Below, one piece after another: positions 1-6,566 of a stretch of DNA of 10,369 nucleotides. The stretch comes from Clostridiales bacterium UBA1248 (lineage in GTDB: Bacteria; Bacillota; Clostridia; Oscillospirales; CAG-272). Every line of letters starts with the position of its first letter. The stretch's first letter is position 1. The notes beneath the pieces are model-generated. The model did not search any database. It was not told the origin of the DNA and saw only the letters and a list, made by a program, of their open reading frames with translations. The DNA lies in contig DBWC01000024.1 in the NCBI GenBank assembly GCA_002308615.1, forward strand, positions 534-10,902. The letters run 5' to 3'. A program made the position numbers and the translations under genes.

Positions 1-1172
1 TCGCTCATTACGCGGTTTTCATAGCCTATAAGTCTGTATTCCGCTACGTTTTCGGAGTCAAACGTTATCTGCAGTTTTACGTCGGATGCTACGGTGTAAA
101 GCGTGGAGAGCAGATCGGTACCGAATATCTTTTCAGCCTCTTCCTCACCGTCGATGTAGTAATATACGCCGTTGCCCTTGTCCGCTATCGTCTCCATAAT
201 ACTGTCGCGGTAGTTGCCGTAACCGAAGCCGAGGACGGAGATATAAACGCCCTGCCCTCTCTTTTCCGCGACGAATTTCTCTATTTCGTCAACGCTTGAC
301 ATACCGACGTTAAGGTCGCCGTCCGACGCAAGTATTATCCTGTTGTTGCCCTGCTGTTTAAAGTATTTTTCCGCAAGCGTGTACGCCATTTTAAGCCCGG
401 CTTCACCGTTTGTGGAGCCGTTTGCCTGAAGCTTGTTTATCGCCGCCTGTATCATATCCGCCTTGTTTCCGGCGCAGCCTTCAAGGACTATCTGCTCGCC
501 CGCCGCGTAGGTGACTATGGAAACTGTATCTTCCGCGGTCAGATTTGAGGTCAGATACGAAAACGTCTTCTGTAAAAGCGGCAGCTTGTCGTCCGCATAC
601 ATTGAGCCGGATATATCTATTAAAAATACAAGGTTGTTAGGCAGTCTGCTCTCCTTCTTCTCCGTCTGGAGTCCGAGTGTGAGAAGACTTGTTCCTTCGT
701 TCCACGGACAAGGAACAAGCTTTGCGCTGACGCCGAAAAGCTCGTTTTCGCCTGGCTTTTTACAGTCGTATTTAAAGTAGTTGATAAGCTCTTCCGTGCG
801 TATGGAATCGCCCGCGGTGGATATTATTTCACTTAAGCTGTAATTGTTTTTCATAAGCCGGCGCAGAAGCGTGTAAGACGCCGTGTCCACGTCAGCGGAA
901 AACGTTGATACGGCGTTCTCCGACGTCTTTATAAACTGATTTTCAACTATGCCCTGCTTCTCCGGGTCGTAATTACCTTTTTGACCGGGCTCCGGCATTT
1001 CAGCTTCAATATTGTCTTCGACGTTCGCCGCGTCCGGCGTCCGTCCGTCGTATTTACTGCTGTTCCCCGGGGCGGCGGTGTCCATCGGCGCCGGCATCGC
1101 GGAGCACGACGCGAGTATGAACATTACCGCCGACAAAATTACCGCCGTTATTGTTTTTACCGATTTTTTCAT
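1..1172 (-). CDS. YfbK-type von Willebrand factor A lipoprotein (C-terminus outside window)
   Basis: Reading leftwards from ATG at 1172, 390 codons are open to the window edge, so the C-terminus is missing. The N-terminus is a lipoprotein signal: MKKS, a hydrophobic stretch, then a lipobox with L20-A-S-C23, which predicts a lipid-anchored protein outside the membrane. Residues about 88-140 match the vWF_A N-terminal module found with YfbK proteins (FSADVDTASY, then RTEELINYF). The vWA domain follows at about 180-345. Its metal site (MIDAS) looks complete: D186-I-S188-G-S190, T254 and D284. A YfbK C-terminal domain is expected past the edge. vWA domains bind protein partners through a metal ion; the partner here is unknown. 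A ribosome site (AAAGGAAA) overlaps the end of the preceding gene, whose stop lies 3 bp upstream, so it is the third gene of the sigma operon. The family assignment is strong; the role as sensor or effector of the sigma factor is inference. Confidence 0.93.
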   Translation of the reverse strand, partial: MKKSVKTITAVILSAVMFILASCSAMPAPMDTAAPGNSSKYDGRTPDAANVEDNIEAEMPEPGQKGNYDPEKQGIVENQFIKTSENAVSTFSADVDTASYTLLRRLMKNNYSLSEIISTAGDSIRTEELINYFKYDCKKPGENELFGVSAKLVPCPWNEGTSLLTLGLQTEKKESRLPNNLVFLIDISGSMYADDKLPLLQKTFSYLTSNLTAEDTVSIVTYAAGEQIVLEGCAGNKADMIQAAINKLQANGSTNGEAGLKMAYTLAEKYFKQQGNNRIILASDGDLNVGMSSVDEIEKFVAEKRGQGVYISVLGFGYGNYRDSIMETIADKGNGVYYYIDGEEEAEKIFGTDLLSTLYTVASDVKLQITFDSENVAEYRLIGYENRVMS

Positions 1173-1175
1173 GAC

Positions 1176-1769
1176 TTATTTCCTTTCTTCTATGATGTTT
1201 GCGATCATCTTTGCCGCCTCGTCCGAAATCGCTATTTCAGGTGAGTATTCGAATACGGCGCAGTCAACGTTTCCGGGAGTTAATTTGAGATGAGGCGAGA
1301 CGTATTCACCGTTATCCGTTTTTATCCAGATGCGCGCTCCGTCGTCTTGTACCGGTTTTTCGCTGCCTTTACCGATGCTTTCTATCAGCCTTTCCGCTTT
1401 TGCTTCGCTTATTGAAACGTAGCTGTAACCGCTGTCCGCGGTGCGCCATATGAGCGCCGCGCCGGTCATTTTAGGCAGGGTCGCATACGTTTTCACGTCT
1501 GCTTTGCTCATGCTATGTTCCATCTGATATATAGGCGTAACGCTTTCGAAGTCCGTTGCGTTGTTTCCTCTTCTCATAAGAAGAGAAAGCATAAGCGGAA
1601 ACGACAGGCTTATGATCAGAAACATCGAAGCCGCCGCGGCGATTATAGCCGCGATATAACCCGGCATACGCTTTTTTGGAGTGTAGTTCTGCGCTTCATA
1701 AATATACTTTTCGTCTATTTCACCGACGGCGTCCATCAGCTTTTGCGCGTATTTTTCCTTATCCGTCAT
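1176..1769 (-). CDS. Probable membrane anti-sigma factor
   Basis: A 197-residue protein with a short charged cytoplasmic N-terminus (about 1-37), one membrane helix (about 38-65) and an outer C-terminal domain (about 67-197). The segment DAVGEIDEKYIYEAQNY before the helix resembles the N-termini of membrane proteins that commonly follow sigma-70-like genes in Clostridia. This topology and position are typical of anti-sigma factors that hold their sigma factor at the membrane. No zinc-binding HxxxCxxC motif is visible, so it is not a standard ZAS-type anti-sigma factor. The outer domain is not one I recognise. The ATG overlaps the sigma stop by one base (TGATG), implying coupled translation. 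An in-frame GTG at 1772 lies 7 nt from GGAGG (1780-1784) and may be the real start, adding one residue. A longer reading from 1868 is rejected because it lies wholly inside the sigma gene. The anti-sigma role is inferred from context and topology. Confidence 0.8.
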   Translation of the reverse strand: MTDKEKYAQKLMDAVGEIDEKYIYEAQNYTPKKRMPGYIAAIIAAAASMFLIISLSFPLMLSLLMRRGNNATDFESVTPIYQMEHSMSKADVKTYATLPKMTGAALIWRTADSGYSYVSISEAKAERLIESIGKGSEKPVQDDGARIWIKTDNGEYVSPHLKLTPGNVDCAVFEYSPEIAISDEAAKMIANIIEERK

Positions 1770-2320
1770 CACAGAAGTCCCTCCTCTTTCAAAGTTTTGC
1801 CGAGCTTTTCCCTCATACGGTAAAGCATCGTTTTGACAGCCGATCTGCCCAAGCCTGTCTGCACGCATATCGTATCGATATCGAGCCCGAAGAAATAGCG
1901 CTTGATGAACACGGCGCGCTTCTGCGTATCAAGGCTTTTTATAAAACCGTTCAAAGCCTGCTTCAGCGCCTCGTTATCGATATGATCGTCCATCGTAAAA
2001 TCGGACGGTATCAGCTCCGACAGCTCCTCCGTGACGGCGCCCGCGCCGCCGCGCTTCTCCGCCGTTTCCCGCCGGACTCTGTCAACGGAGAGCGCTCTTA
2101 TGATTTTCGTAAGATACGCGCCCAGCATATCCGGTCTGTCCGTCGGCATCTGATTCCACGCTTTCAGATAAGTGTCGTTTACGCATTCCTCGGAATCGCG
2201 GCTTGAATTGGTCAGCGAAAAAGACACGGAGTAAAGCATATTTCCGTATTTTATCTCTGTCTGTCTTATCGCATCCTCGGAGCGCGCCCAAAACAGATCG
2301 ACTATTTGCTTGTCCTGCAA
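1769..2320 (-). CDS. Sigma-70 family RNA polymerase sigma factor (ECF-like)
   Basis: A 183-residue regulator that directs RNA polymerase to specific promoters. Region 2 lies at about residues 15-90, including the DSEECVNDTYLKAWNQMP segment typical of sigma-2 and the DRPDMLGAYLTKIIRALSVDRVRR helix that contacts the -10 element. Region 4 lies at about 117-178, with the helix-turn-helix around 145-170 (TGLGRSAVKTMLYRMREKL) for -35 recognition. There is no region 3, and the length fits ECF-like factors. The chosen start is a TTG at 2320, five bases after a strong GGGAGGT site. Relatives normally begin with a sequence like this one (MQDKQIVDLFWAR), and upstream in-frame codons show no such similarity. 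It is first in an operon with a probable anti-sigma factor and a vWA lipoprotein, and its own sigma-A promoter lies at 2431-2403. Whether it also activates itself cannot be seen; the visible promoter is the housekeeping type. Confidence 0.93.
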   Translation of the reverse strand: MQDKQIVDLFWARSEDAIRQTEIKYGNMLYSVSFSLTNSSRDSEECVNDTYLKAWNQMPTDRPDMLGAYLTKIIRALSVDRVRRETAEKRGGAGAVTEELSELIPSDFTMDDHIDNEALKQALNGFIKSLDTQKRAVFIKRYFFGLDIDTICVQTGLGRSAVKTMLYRMREKLGKTLKEEGLL

Positions 2321-2336
2321 ACCGTACCTCCCGGAA

Positions 2337-2354
2337 AAGAACTTTTTTGTTCTT
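2337..2354 (-). other. Small hairpin just upstream of the sigma ribosome site
   Basis: A perfect 6-bp inverted repeat (AAGAAC/GTTCTT) with a six-base homopolymer loop (A6 in the mRNA) lies in the sigma leader, 5 bases before the GGGAGG ribosome site. It could tune access to that site. It is short and AT-rich, so it could be chance. Confidence 0.3.
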
Positions 2355-2368
2355 CGCCCTATAAGTCG

Positions 2369-2399
2369 AAAAAATCGTGCCGGGGTCACACCCGACACG
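2369..2399 (-). promoter_or_regulatory. Palindrome with T-tract at the sigma operon transcription start
   Basis: On the minus strand CGTGTCGGG (2399-2391) can pair with CCCGGCACG (2384-2376): nine pairs with one G-U, a six-base loop, then A and six Ts (2374-2369). As RNA this looks like an intrinsic terminator. As DNA it is a near-palindrome of 26 bp (2375-2400). The predicted start site, about 7 bases past the -10 at 2403-2408, falls inside the upstream arm. A transcript starting there lacks the first few bases of the stem, while read-through RNA from DUF4830 carries all of it. Possible roles are a terminator for upstream transcripts, a repressor operator over the start site, or a leader hairpin. 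The sequence alone does not decide. Confidence 0.55.
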
Positions 2400-2402
2400 A
2401 CG

Positions 2403-2431
2403 ATTTTACAATATTTTGATTGATTTGTCAA
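2403..2431 (-). promoter_or_regulatory. Sigma-A type promoter of the sigma factor operon
   Basis: Reading the minus strand, a consensus -35 TTGACA (2431-2426) is separated by exactly 17 bases from -10 TAAAAT (2408-2403). This is near-ideal for the housekeeping sigma factor. Transcription should begin at about 2396, giving a leader of about 75 bases before the TTG start. The -35 lies about 10 bases from the end of the hairpin array. Confidence 0.85.
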
Positions 2432-2440
2432 GTTCCTTTT

Positions 2441-2651
2441 TGCGCTCAGCGCATATCGAGTGCGGCGTAAGCCGCACATATCGAGCAGACCGCAAGGGCT
2501 GCATATCGAATCGCGTCAGAGATATATCGACAAAATAAGGTCGATATGCCGTACGGGAACCTCCGCCGCTTTCCGCGGCGGGGAACCCCTTCGGCTCGAT
2601 GTGTCTGTTGACTCGATGTGCCGTACCGGCTCGATGTGTCACTTCGTGACA
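2441..2651. repeat. Convergent array of small hairpins joined by CAYATCGAG linkers
   Basis: This fills most of the 363-bp gap between the sigma and DUF4830 genes. Left half, plus strand: hairpins at 2441-2453 (TGCGC-TCA-GCGCA), 2461-2476 (TGCGGC-GTAA-GCCGCA), 2486-2501 (CAGACC-GCAA-GGGCTG, one mismatch) and a decayed one near 2510-2523. Each is followed by a (CA)TATCGAG-like linker ending at 2460, 2485, 2510 and 2531. Right half, minus strand: hairpins at 2651-2637 (TGTCAC-GAA-GTGACA), 2629-2621 (CCG-GTA-CGG), a non-pairing spacer at 2611-2604, and a larger stem at 2581-2563 (CCGCCGC-GGAAA-GCGGCGG). Their linkers CACATCGAG or CATATCGAC lie at 2638-2630, 2620-2612, 2603-2595 and 2548-2540. The linker is constant while stems differ in sequence but keep pairing. 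It does not look coding. I cannot give it a family name, though I recall similar linker-hairpin arrays in gut Clostridia. Confidence 0.8.
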
Positions 2652-2683
2652 ATATGGAACGTGGGCGCCGACCCCTGCCGTCT

Positions 2684-3169
2684 TTATGGCAGCGTCACGT
2701 CAGATGAAAATCCGTGTAAAAACCCGTTCACGTCGGCGGAGCATATATCGCCGCCTATGACCTTGTTTTTGTAAACTATAACGTCCGCTAAGACTACGCC
2801 GGAATAGTCCGGGTAGTTATCCACCTTGTACGTGTATCTTGTGACCGTTTTTCTTTTATACTTTGACAGATCGAAATCCTGCTTTTTCTGCAATGTGTTA
2901 TAGCTTTCATATACAGAATCGAATTCCGCGGGTATCGTAACGTCGGTTTTGTCAAGCAATTCCGACGTCTCCCAGCCGTACGCGGAAAGAAATCCCTTTA
3001 TCCCGTCCTCGTCCGACGCCTTGCGGCTTATCTCCTGTTTTGACACCGCCGCCGCGGCTTTAAGCTCGTATTTCGGCATAAACGCCGCAAGCGCTCCTAT
3101 CGCCGCTGCGGAGACGAGGAGCACGGCTATGAATTTAAGCGTTGAAGCCTTAACAGACCATACAAACAT
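2684..3169 (-). CDS. DUF4830 domain protein, membrane-anchored
   Basis: A 161-residue protein with one N-terminal hydrophobic segment (about 11-31), which is either an uncleaved anchor or a signal peptide. An outer domain follows at about 55-155. The domain carries features I associate with DUF4830: FLSAYGWE (60-67), TIPAEFDSVYESYNTLQKKQDFDLSKYK (79-105), RYTYKVDNYP (111-120) and VIGGDICSADVNGFLHGF (137-154). The biochemical function of DUF4830 is unknown. The ATG at 3169 has a good GGAGGG site 7 bases upstream. It diverges from the beta-glucosidase operon and points at the sigma operon. No terminator with a T-tract directly follows its stop, so transcription may enter the hairpin array or run on to the palindrome at 2399-2369. 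A functional link to the sigma operon is possible but unproven. Confidence 0.85.
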   Translation of the reverse strand: MFVWSVKASTLKFIAVLLVSAAAIGALAAFMPKYELKAAAAVSKQEISRKASDEDGIKGFLSAYGWETSELLDKTDVTIPAEFDSVYESYNTLQKKQDFDLSKYKRKTVTRYTYKVDNYPDYSGVVLADVIVYKNKVIGGDICSADVNGFLHGFSSDVTLP

Positions 3170-3216
3170 ATAATATCCCTCCGGGGTTTTTGTTTTATCT
3201 TATTCGCCTATCCGGC

Positions 3217-3246
3217 ATTATATTACTATTTGCGAAAAAACACTTG
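3217..3246 (-). promoter_or_regulatory. Possible promoter of the DUF4830 gene
   Basis: The minus strand has a perfect -10 TATAAT (3222-3217), 47 bases before the ATG. The -35 window (about 3246-3240, reading CAAGTGT) is a poor match and there is no extended -10 TG. If used, it would overlap the -35 of the divergent beta-glucosidase promoter, so the two could compete or share an activator. Confidence 0.35.
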
Positions 3247-3272
3247 ATTTTTTGCTGTTTATCATTTATAAT
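3244..3272 (+). promoter_or_regulatory. Sigma-A type promoter of the beta-glucosidase operon
   Basis: A -35 TTGATT (3244-3249) and a consensus -10 TATAAT (3267-3272) are separated by exactly 17 bases. The start should be near 3279, giving a short leader of about 22 bases before the ATG at 3301. No other good promoter was noticed within the seven-gene run that follows. Confidence 0.8.
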
Positions 3273-3278
3273 AAAACA

Positions 3279-3290
3279 GATAACGTTACC
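3279..3290. promoter_or_regulatory. Candidate operator with CG-centred palindrome
   Basis: The palindrome TAACGTTA (3281-3288) lies directly downstream of the predicted start and before the ribosome site GGAGG (3291-3295). A CG-centred core of this kind is typical of LacI/GalR-family operators, which often repress sugar-use genes such as beta-glucosidases. Only eight bases are perfectly symmetric and no regulator gene is present in the window, so this is tentative. Confidence 0.3.
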
Positions 3291-3300
3291 GGAGGAAGAT

Positions 3301-4629
3301 ATGGGTTTCAGCAAAAATTTTTTATTCGGACTTGCAACGTCCGCGGGACAGATAGAGGGCGGCGCGCACGAAGACGGCCGCGGCGAGAGCATATGGGACG
3401 TTTTTGCAAAAAAGCCCGGAAAGATACATAACGGCGACACGCCGGAGAACGCGTGCGGAAGCTACGCTTATTTTGACCGCGATCTGGAAAACCTTAAATT
3501 CATGGGCGTGAACAGCTACAGGATGTCTGTCTCCTGGTCGCGCGTAATGCCTTCCGGCAAGGGAGAGCTGAATCAAAAAGGCGTTGACTATTACAAACGT
3601 TGTTTTGAAAAGTTACTTGAAGCAGGTATAAAGCCGAATGTAACGCTTTACCATTGGGATCTTCCGCAGGCGCTTGAAGATAAAAACGGCTGGGTAAACA
3701 GAGATACGATAAAATACTTCTCCGAATACGCCTCAAAAATGTTTGAACTGTTCGGCGACGTCGTTCCTCTATGGTCAACCATAAACGAGCCGATAGCGAC
3801 GTACGTCGGCTATGCGTTAGGCGGCTTTGCGCCGGGCAGAGTGAATGAAAAAGAGGGCAATCAGGCGCGGCACAACATTTTGGTCGCTCACGGCGCGGCG
3901 GTGGACGCTTTCCGGGCGTCCGACGCGAAGGGCGATATAGGCATAGTTATAGATATATGGAAACGCCACGCGATACGTGACACGGAAGAAGATCACGCGC
4001 TCGTCGTCGATGAAGACGAGCGGAACTGGAAATTCTATACCGACCCCGTGTTCGGCGGTTCATACAGCGATTATATCCTCTCACACCTTAGCTCAGAAGG
4101 CACGCTTATGGATATTTACGACGGTGATTTAGAGCTGATGCACCGCCCGATAGATTTCTACGGCTTGAACGTTTACAACAGAGTGCCTGTATCGACCGAC
4201 CGGCAGGCGGCGGCGGACTTTTCGCAGGGCGGAAATTTCTTAAACAACAAGACAGAATACTATCCAAAAGCGATTTACGACGCGATACACCTCGTACACG
4301 ACTTATACGGGCTTAAAATACCGATATACATAACGGAAAACGGCACGTATTTTATCGGCGACGAGGCGCGCGGCGATAACGGCATGATAGAAGACGACGA
4401 CAGGATAAAGTATATATCCGGTTTTCTGTCGTGGCTGAAAAAAGCGATAGACGAGGGCTTTGACGTGCGCGGATATTACCTGTGGAGCTTAATGGACAAT
4501 TTTGAATGGACCGCGGGATATAACTACCGTTTCGGCATATTTGAAACGGATTTCAAAACCTTTGAATGCAAGCCGAAAAAGAGCGCTTTGTGGTACCGCG
4601 ATTTTATAAAGAAAGCTAAAGAAACATGA
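3301..4629 (+). CDS. Glycoside hydrolase family 1 beta-glucosidase
   Basis: A 442-residue enzyme, the usual length for GH1, that cleaves terminal beta-linked sugars (typically beta-glucosides such as cellobiose) by a retaining mechanism. Visible landmarks: FLFGLATSAGQIEG near the N-terminus with sugar-binding Q17, TLYHWDLP with H118, the acid/base motif INEP with E163, the nucleophile motif ITENG with E346, and NFEW with E402-W403. The end of the barrel reads EWTAGYNYRFGIFETDF, lacking the Ser/Lys/Tyr phosphate-binding pattern of 6-phospho-glycosidases, so a non-phosphorylated substrate is expected. There is no signal peptide; it should act in the cytoplasm on imported sugars. The usual conserved DHYHRY segment reads CGSYAYFDRD here (52-61), a family variation worth noting. 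The start is the ATG at 3301, five bases after GGAGG; an upstream in-frame ATG at 3190 precedes the promoter. It is first in a seven-gene run, and its stop overlaps the ABC-F start (ATGA). Confidence 0.95.
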   Translation: MGFSKNFLFGLATSAGQIEGGAHEDGRGESIWDVFAKKPGKIHNGDTPENACGSYAYFDRDLENLKFMGVNSYRMSVSWSRVMPSGKGELNQKGVDYYKRCFEKLLEAGIKPNVTLYHWDLPQALEDKNGWVNRDTIKYFSEYASKMFELFGDVVPLWSTINEPIATYVGYALGGFAPGRVNEKEGNQARHNILVAHGAAVDAFRASDAKGDIGIVIDIWKRHAIRDTEEDHALVVDEDERNWKFYTDPVFGGSYSDYILSHLSSEGTLMDIYDGDLELMHRPIDFYGLNVYNRVPVSTDRQAAADFSQGGNFLNNKTEYYPKAIYDAIHLVHDLYGLKIPIYITENGTYFIGDEARGDNGMIEDDDRIKYISGFLSWLKKAIDEGFDVRGYYLWSLMDNFEWTAGYNYRFGIFETDFKTFECKPKKSALWYRDFIKKAKET

Positions 4630-6566
4630 TCATTTTAGGATGTGACGATCTTACGCTGTCGTTCGGCGAACGCGACGTGTTGTCCTCCGTGTCGTTTTCC
4701 GTGCAGGAGGGCGACCGCGTGGGCATCGTCGGTGAAAACGGCGCCGGAAAGACCTCCCTGCTCAAAATGATAACCGGGCAGTACGAGGGACGCGGCAACG
4801 TATATATATCAAAGGGCAAAAGTGTGGGAATGCTCGATCAGAACGCCGTGACGGACGAGGAAGGCACGGTCTTTTCCGTGCTGGAGGGCGCTTTTTCCGA
4901 TCTTATAGAGCGCGAAGCGGAGCTTGAACGGATGAAAAAGCGCATAGACGTAGCGAACATGGCAAATCTGACGCTGTCCGACAGCTATTTGTCCGAATAT
5001 ACGATGAAGCTCGAATCGTTTACCGCGGACGGCGGCGATCATTTCAGAGGCCGCGTAAGATCTTATTTATCAAAGCTCGGTTTTTCGGAAGCGGAATTCG
5101 ATCTTCCGGCAAAGGATCTGTCAGGCGGACAGAAAACGCGTCTCGCGCTCGGCAAGCTGATAATAAAGCCGCCGGACATACTGCTTCTCGACGAGCCGAC
5201 GAACCATCTTGACATACAGACGCTTTCCTGGCTTGAGGGCGTCATCCCCTCTCTGCCGTCCACCGTTTTAGTCGTCTCACACGACAGATATTTTCTCGAC
5301 CGCGTGGCGACAAAGATACTCGATCTGGAAAACGGTCACGCAAAGCTGTATAACGGCAACTACACCGCTTACGTACAGAAGAAAAAGACGGACAGAGAGA
5401 TACAGAGGCGCCACTATGAAAATCAGCAGCGCGAGATAGCGCGGCTGCAGGCGTTCATAGAACAGCAGAGGCGCTGGAACAGGGAGAAAAACATAATAGC
5501 CGCGGAATCGCGCCAGAAAGCCATTGACAGAATGGAAAAGATAGAGGCGCCCGATGCGGAGTCCCGCGGCGTACGCATAAGATTTACGGAGGGCTCGGAA
5601 TCCGGCAACGACGTTCTGACGGTGACTGACCTGTCAAAGAGCTTTGACAGCGCCCCGCTCTTCTCCGGCGTGTCGTTTCTTATAAAGCGCGGAGATCACG
5701 CGTTTATCACGGGCAAAAACGGCTCCGGCAAATCTACTCTTATGAAGATACTGCGCGGCAAAATCAAACAGAGCTCCGGCACATTTGAATTCGGATATAA
5801 CGTCAGCGTCGGCTACTACGACCAGGAAAACCAGGAATTAAACGACGAAAACACGGTCTTGGACGAGGTCTGGGACGAATACGGGAAACGTACGCAGACG
5901 GAAATACGCTCGGCTCTCGCTCTGTTCTTATTCAAAGGCGACGACGTGAATAAAAAGGTCGGCGTGCTCTCCGGCGGCGAGAAGGCGCGTTTGACCATGG
6001 TCAAGCTGATACTGCGCTCAAACAACGTGCTTCTGCTCGACGAGCCGACGAACCACCTTGACATAAAAAGCCGCGAGGCGCTTGAAGGTGCGCTTGCCGA
6101 ATACAAAGGCACGATAATAGCCGTGTCGCACGACAGATATTTCATAAACAAGCTCTGCACGCGCGTGCTTGACATATCCGCAAAGCCGTTTGCGGATTAT
6201 CACGGCACCTACGCCGATTATCTTAAATACACGGACGCATACGCGCCGCAGGCCGAAGTTTCCGCGCCGAAAAATCCCGATAAAGAGGAAAACAAGCGCA
6301 GATACGAACAGGACAAACAGAACAGATCGGACAGGCGCAAGCTGTTATCCAAGATAGACAGGCAGAAAAAAGAAGCGGCAGAGATAGAAAATCGCCTGGA
6401 TGAAATAGAAAAAGAATATAAAGAATACGAGCTTGACTACAAAAAGCTCATGGAGCTTGACAGCGAGCGTGCGGAGCTTGAAGAGCGGCTGCTGCAGCTG
6501 TATACTGTGACGGATGAGGATGAAAGGCAGTTTGAGAGCAGATTCGGCAGTACGGAGGAAACATAA
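4626..6566 (+). CDS. ABC-F family ATPase (YdiF-like)
   Basis: A 646-residue protein with two ABC ATPase domains and no membrane segments, as in the ABC-F family that acts on ribosomes rather than in transport. Domain 1: Walker A GENGAGKT (36-43), LSGGQ (165-169), Walker B with D189-E190 and switch H219. The insertion between Walker A and the signature (about 85-140) is the family's arm. A charged interdomain linker spans about 250-320; linkers of this kind reach toward the ribosomal P-site. Domain 2: Walker A GKNGSGKST (363-371), LSGGE (448-452), Walker B D472-E473 and H502. A lysine/glutamate-rich C-terminal coiled coil covers about 550-628. All catalytic residues are present. The length and C-terminal coil suggest YdiF or Uup-like housekeeping types rather than a compact antibiotic-resistance type, but that split cannot be made by eye. 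There is no clear ribosome site; the ATGA overlap with the beta-glucosidase implies coupled translation. Confidence 0.95.
   Translation: MIILGCDDLTLSFGERDVLSSVSFSVQEGDRVGIVGENGAGKTSLLKMITGQYEGRGNVYISKGKSVGMLDQNAVTDEEGTVFSVLEGAFSDLIEREAELERMKKRIDVANMANLTLSDSYLSEYTMKLESFTADGGDHFRGRVRSYLSKLGFSEAEFDLPAKDLSGGQKTRLALGKLIIKPPDILLLDEPTNHLDIQTLSWLEGVIPSLPSTVLVVSHDRYFLDRVATKILDLENGHAKLYNGNYTAYVQKKKTDREIQRRHYENQQREIARLQAFIEQQRRWNREKNIIAAESRQKAIDRMEKIEAPDAESRGVRIRFTEGSESGNDVLTVTDLSKSFDSAPLFSGVSFLIKRGDHAFITGKNGSGKSTLMKILRGKIKQSSGTFEFGYNVSVGYYDQENQELNDENTVLDEVWDEYGKRTQTEIRSALALFLFKGDDVNKKVGVLSGGEKARLTMVKLILRSNNVLLLDEPTNHLDIKSREALEGALAEYKGTIIAVSHDRYFINKLCTRVLDISAKPFADYHGTYADYLKYTDAYAPQAEVSAPKNPDKEENKRRYEQDKQNRSDRRKLLSKIDRQKKEAAEIENRLDEIEKEYKEYELDYKKLMELDSERAELEERLLQLYTVTDEDERQFESRFGSTEET

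Noticed and set aside
1676..2206. 176-codon plus-strand frame opposite the sigma and anti-sigma genes
   Set aside because: It is antisense to two well-supported genes and its translation resembles no protein; a codon-bias shadow.
2563..2589. GC-rich stem as a terminator for the DUF4830 gene
   Set aside because: CCGCCGC/GCGGCGG forms a strong stem, but no T-tract follows on the minus strand (the next bases are AGGTTCCC). It is better seen as a unit of the array.
2441..2651. CRISPR array
   Set aside because: The 9-bp linker is far too short for a CRISPR repeat, its orientation flips at the centre, the pieces between linkers are self-complementary and of unequal length, and there are no cas genes nearby.
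2406..2774. Short reading frames across the hairpin array on both strands
   Set aside because: They run through inverted repeats and the sigma promoter, lack ribosome sites and show only repetitive, unlikely peptides.
3190..3300. Longer beta-glucosidase start giving 37 extra residues
   Set aside because: That start lies upstream of the predicted promoter and transcription start, while the ATG at 3301 has a perfect ribosome site and matches the usual GH1 N-terminus.
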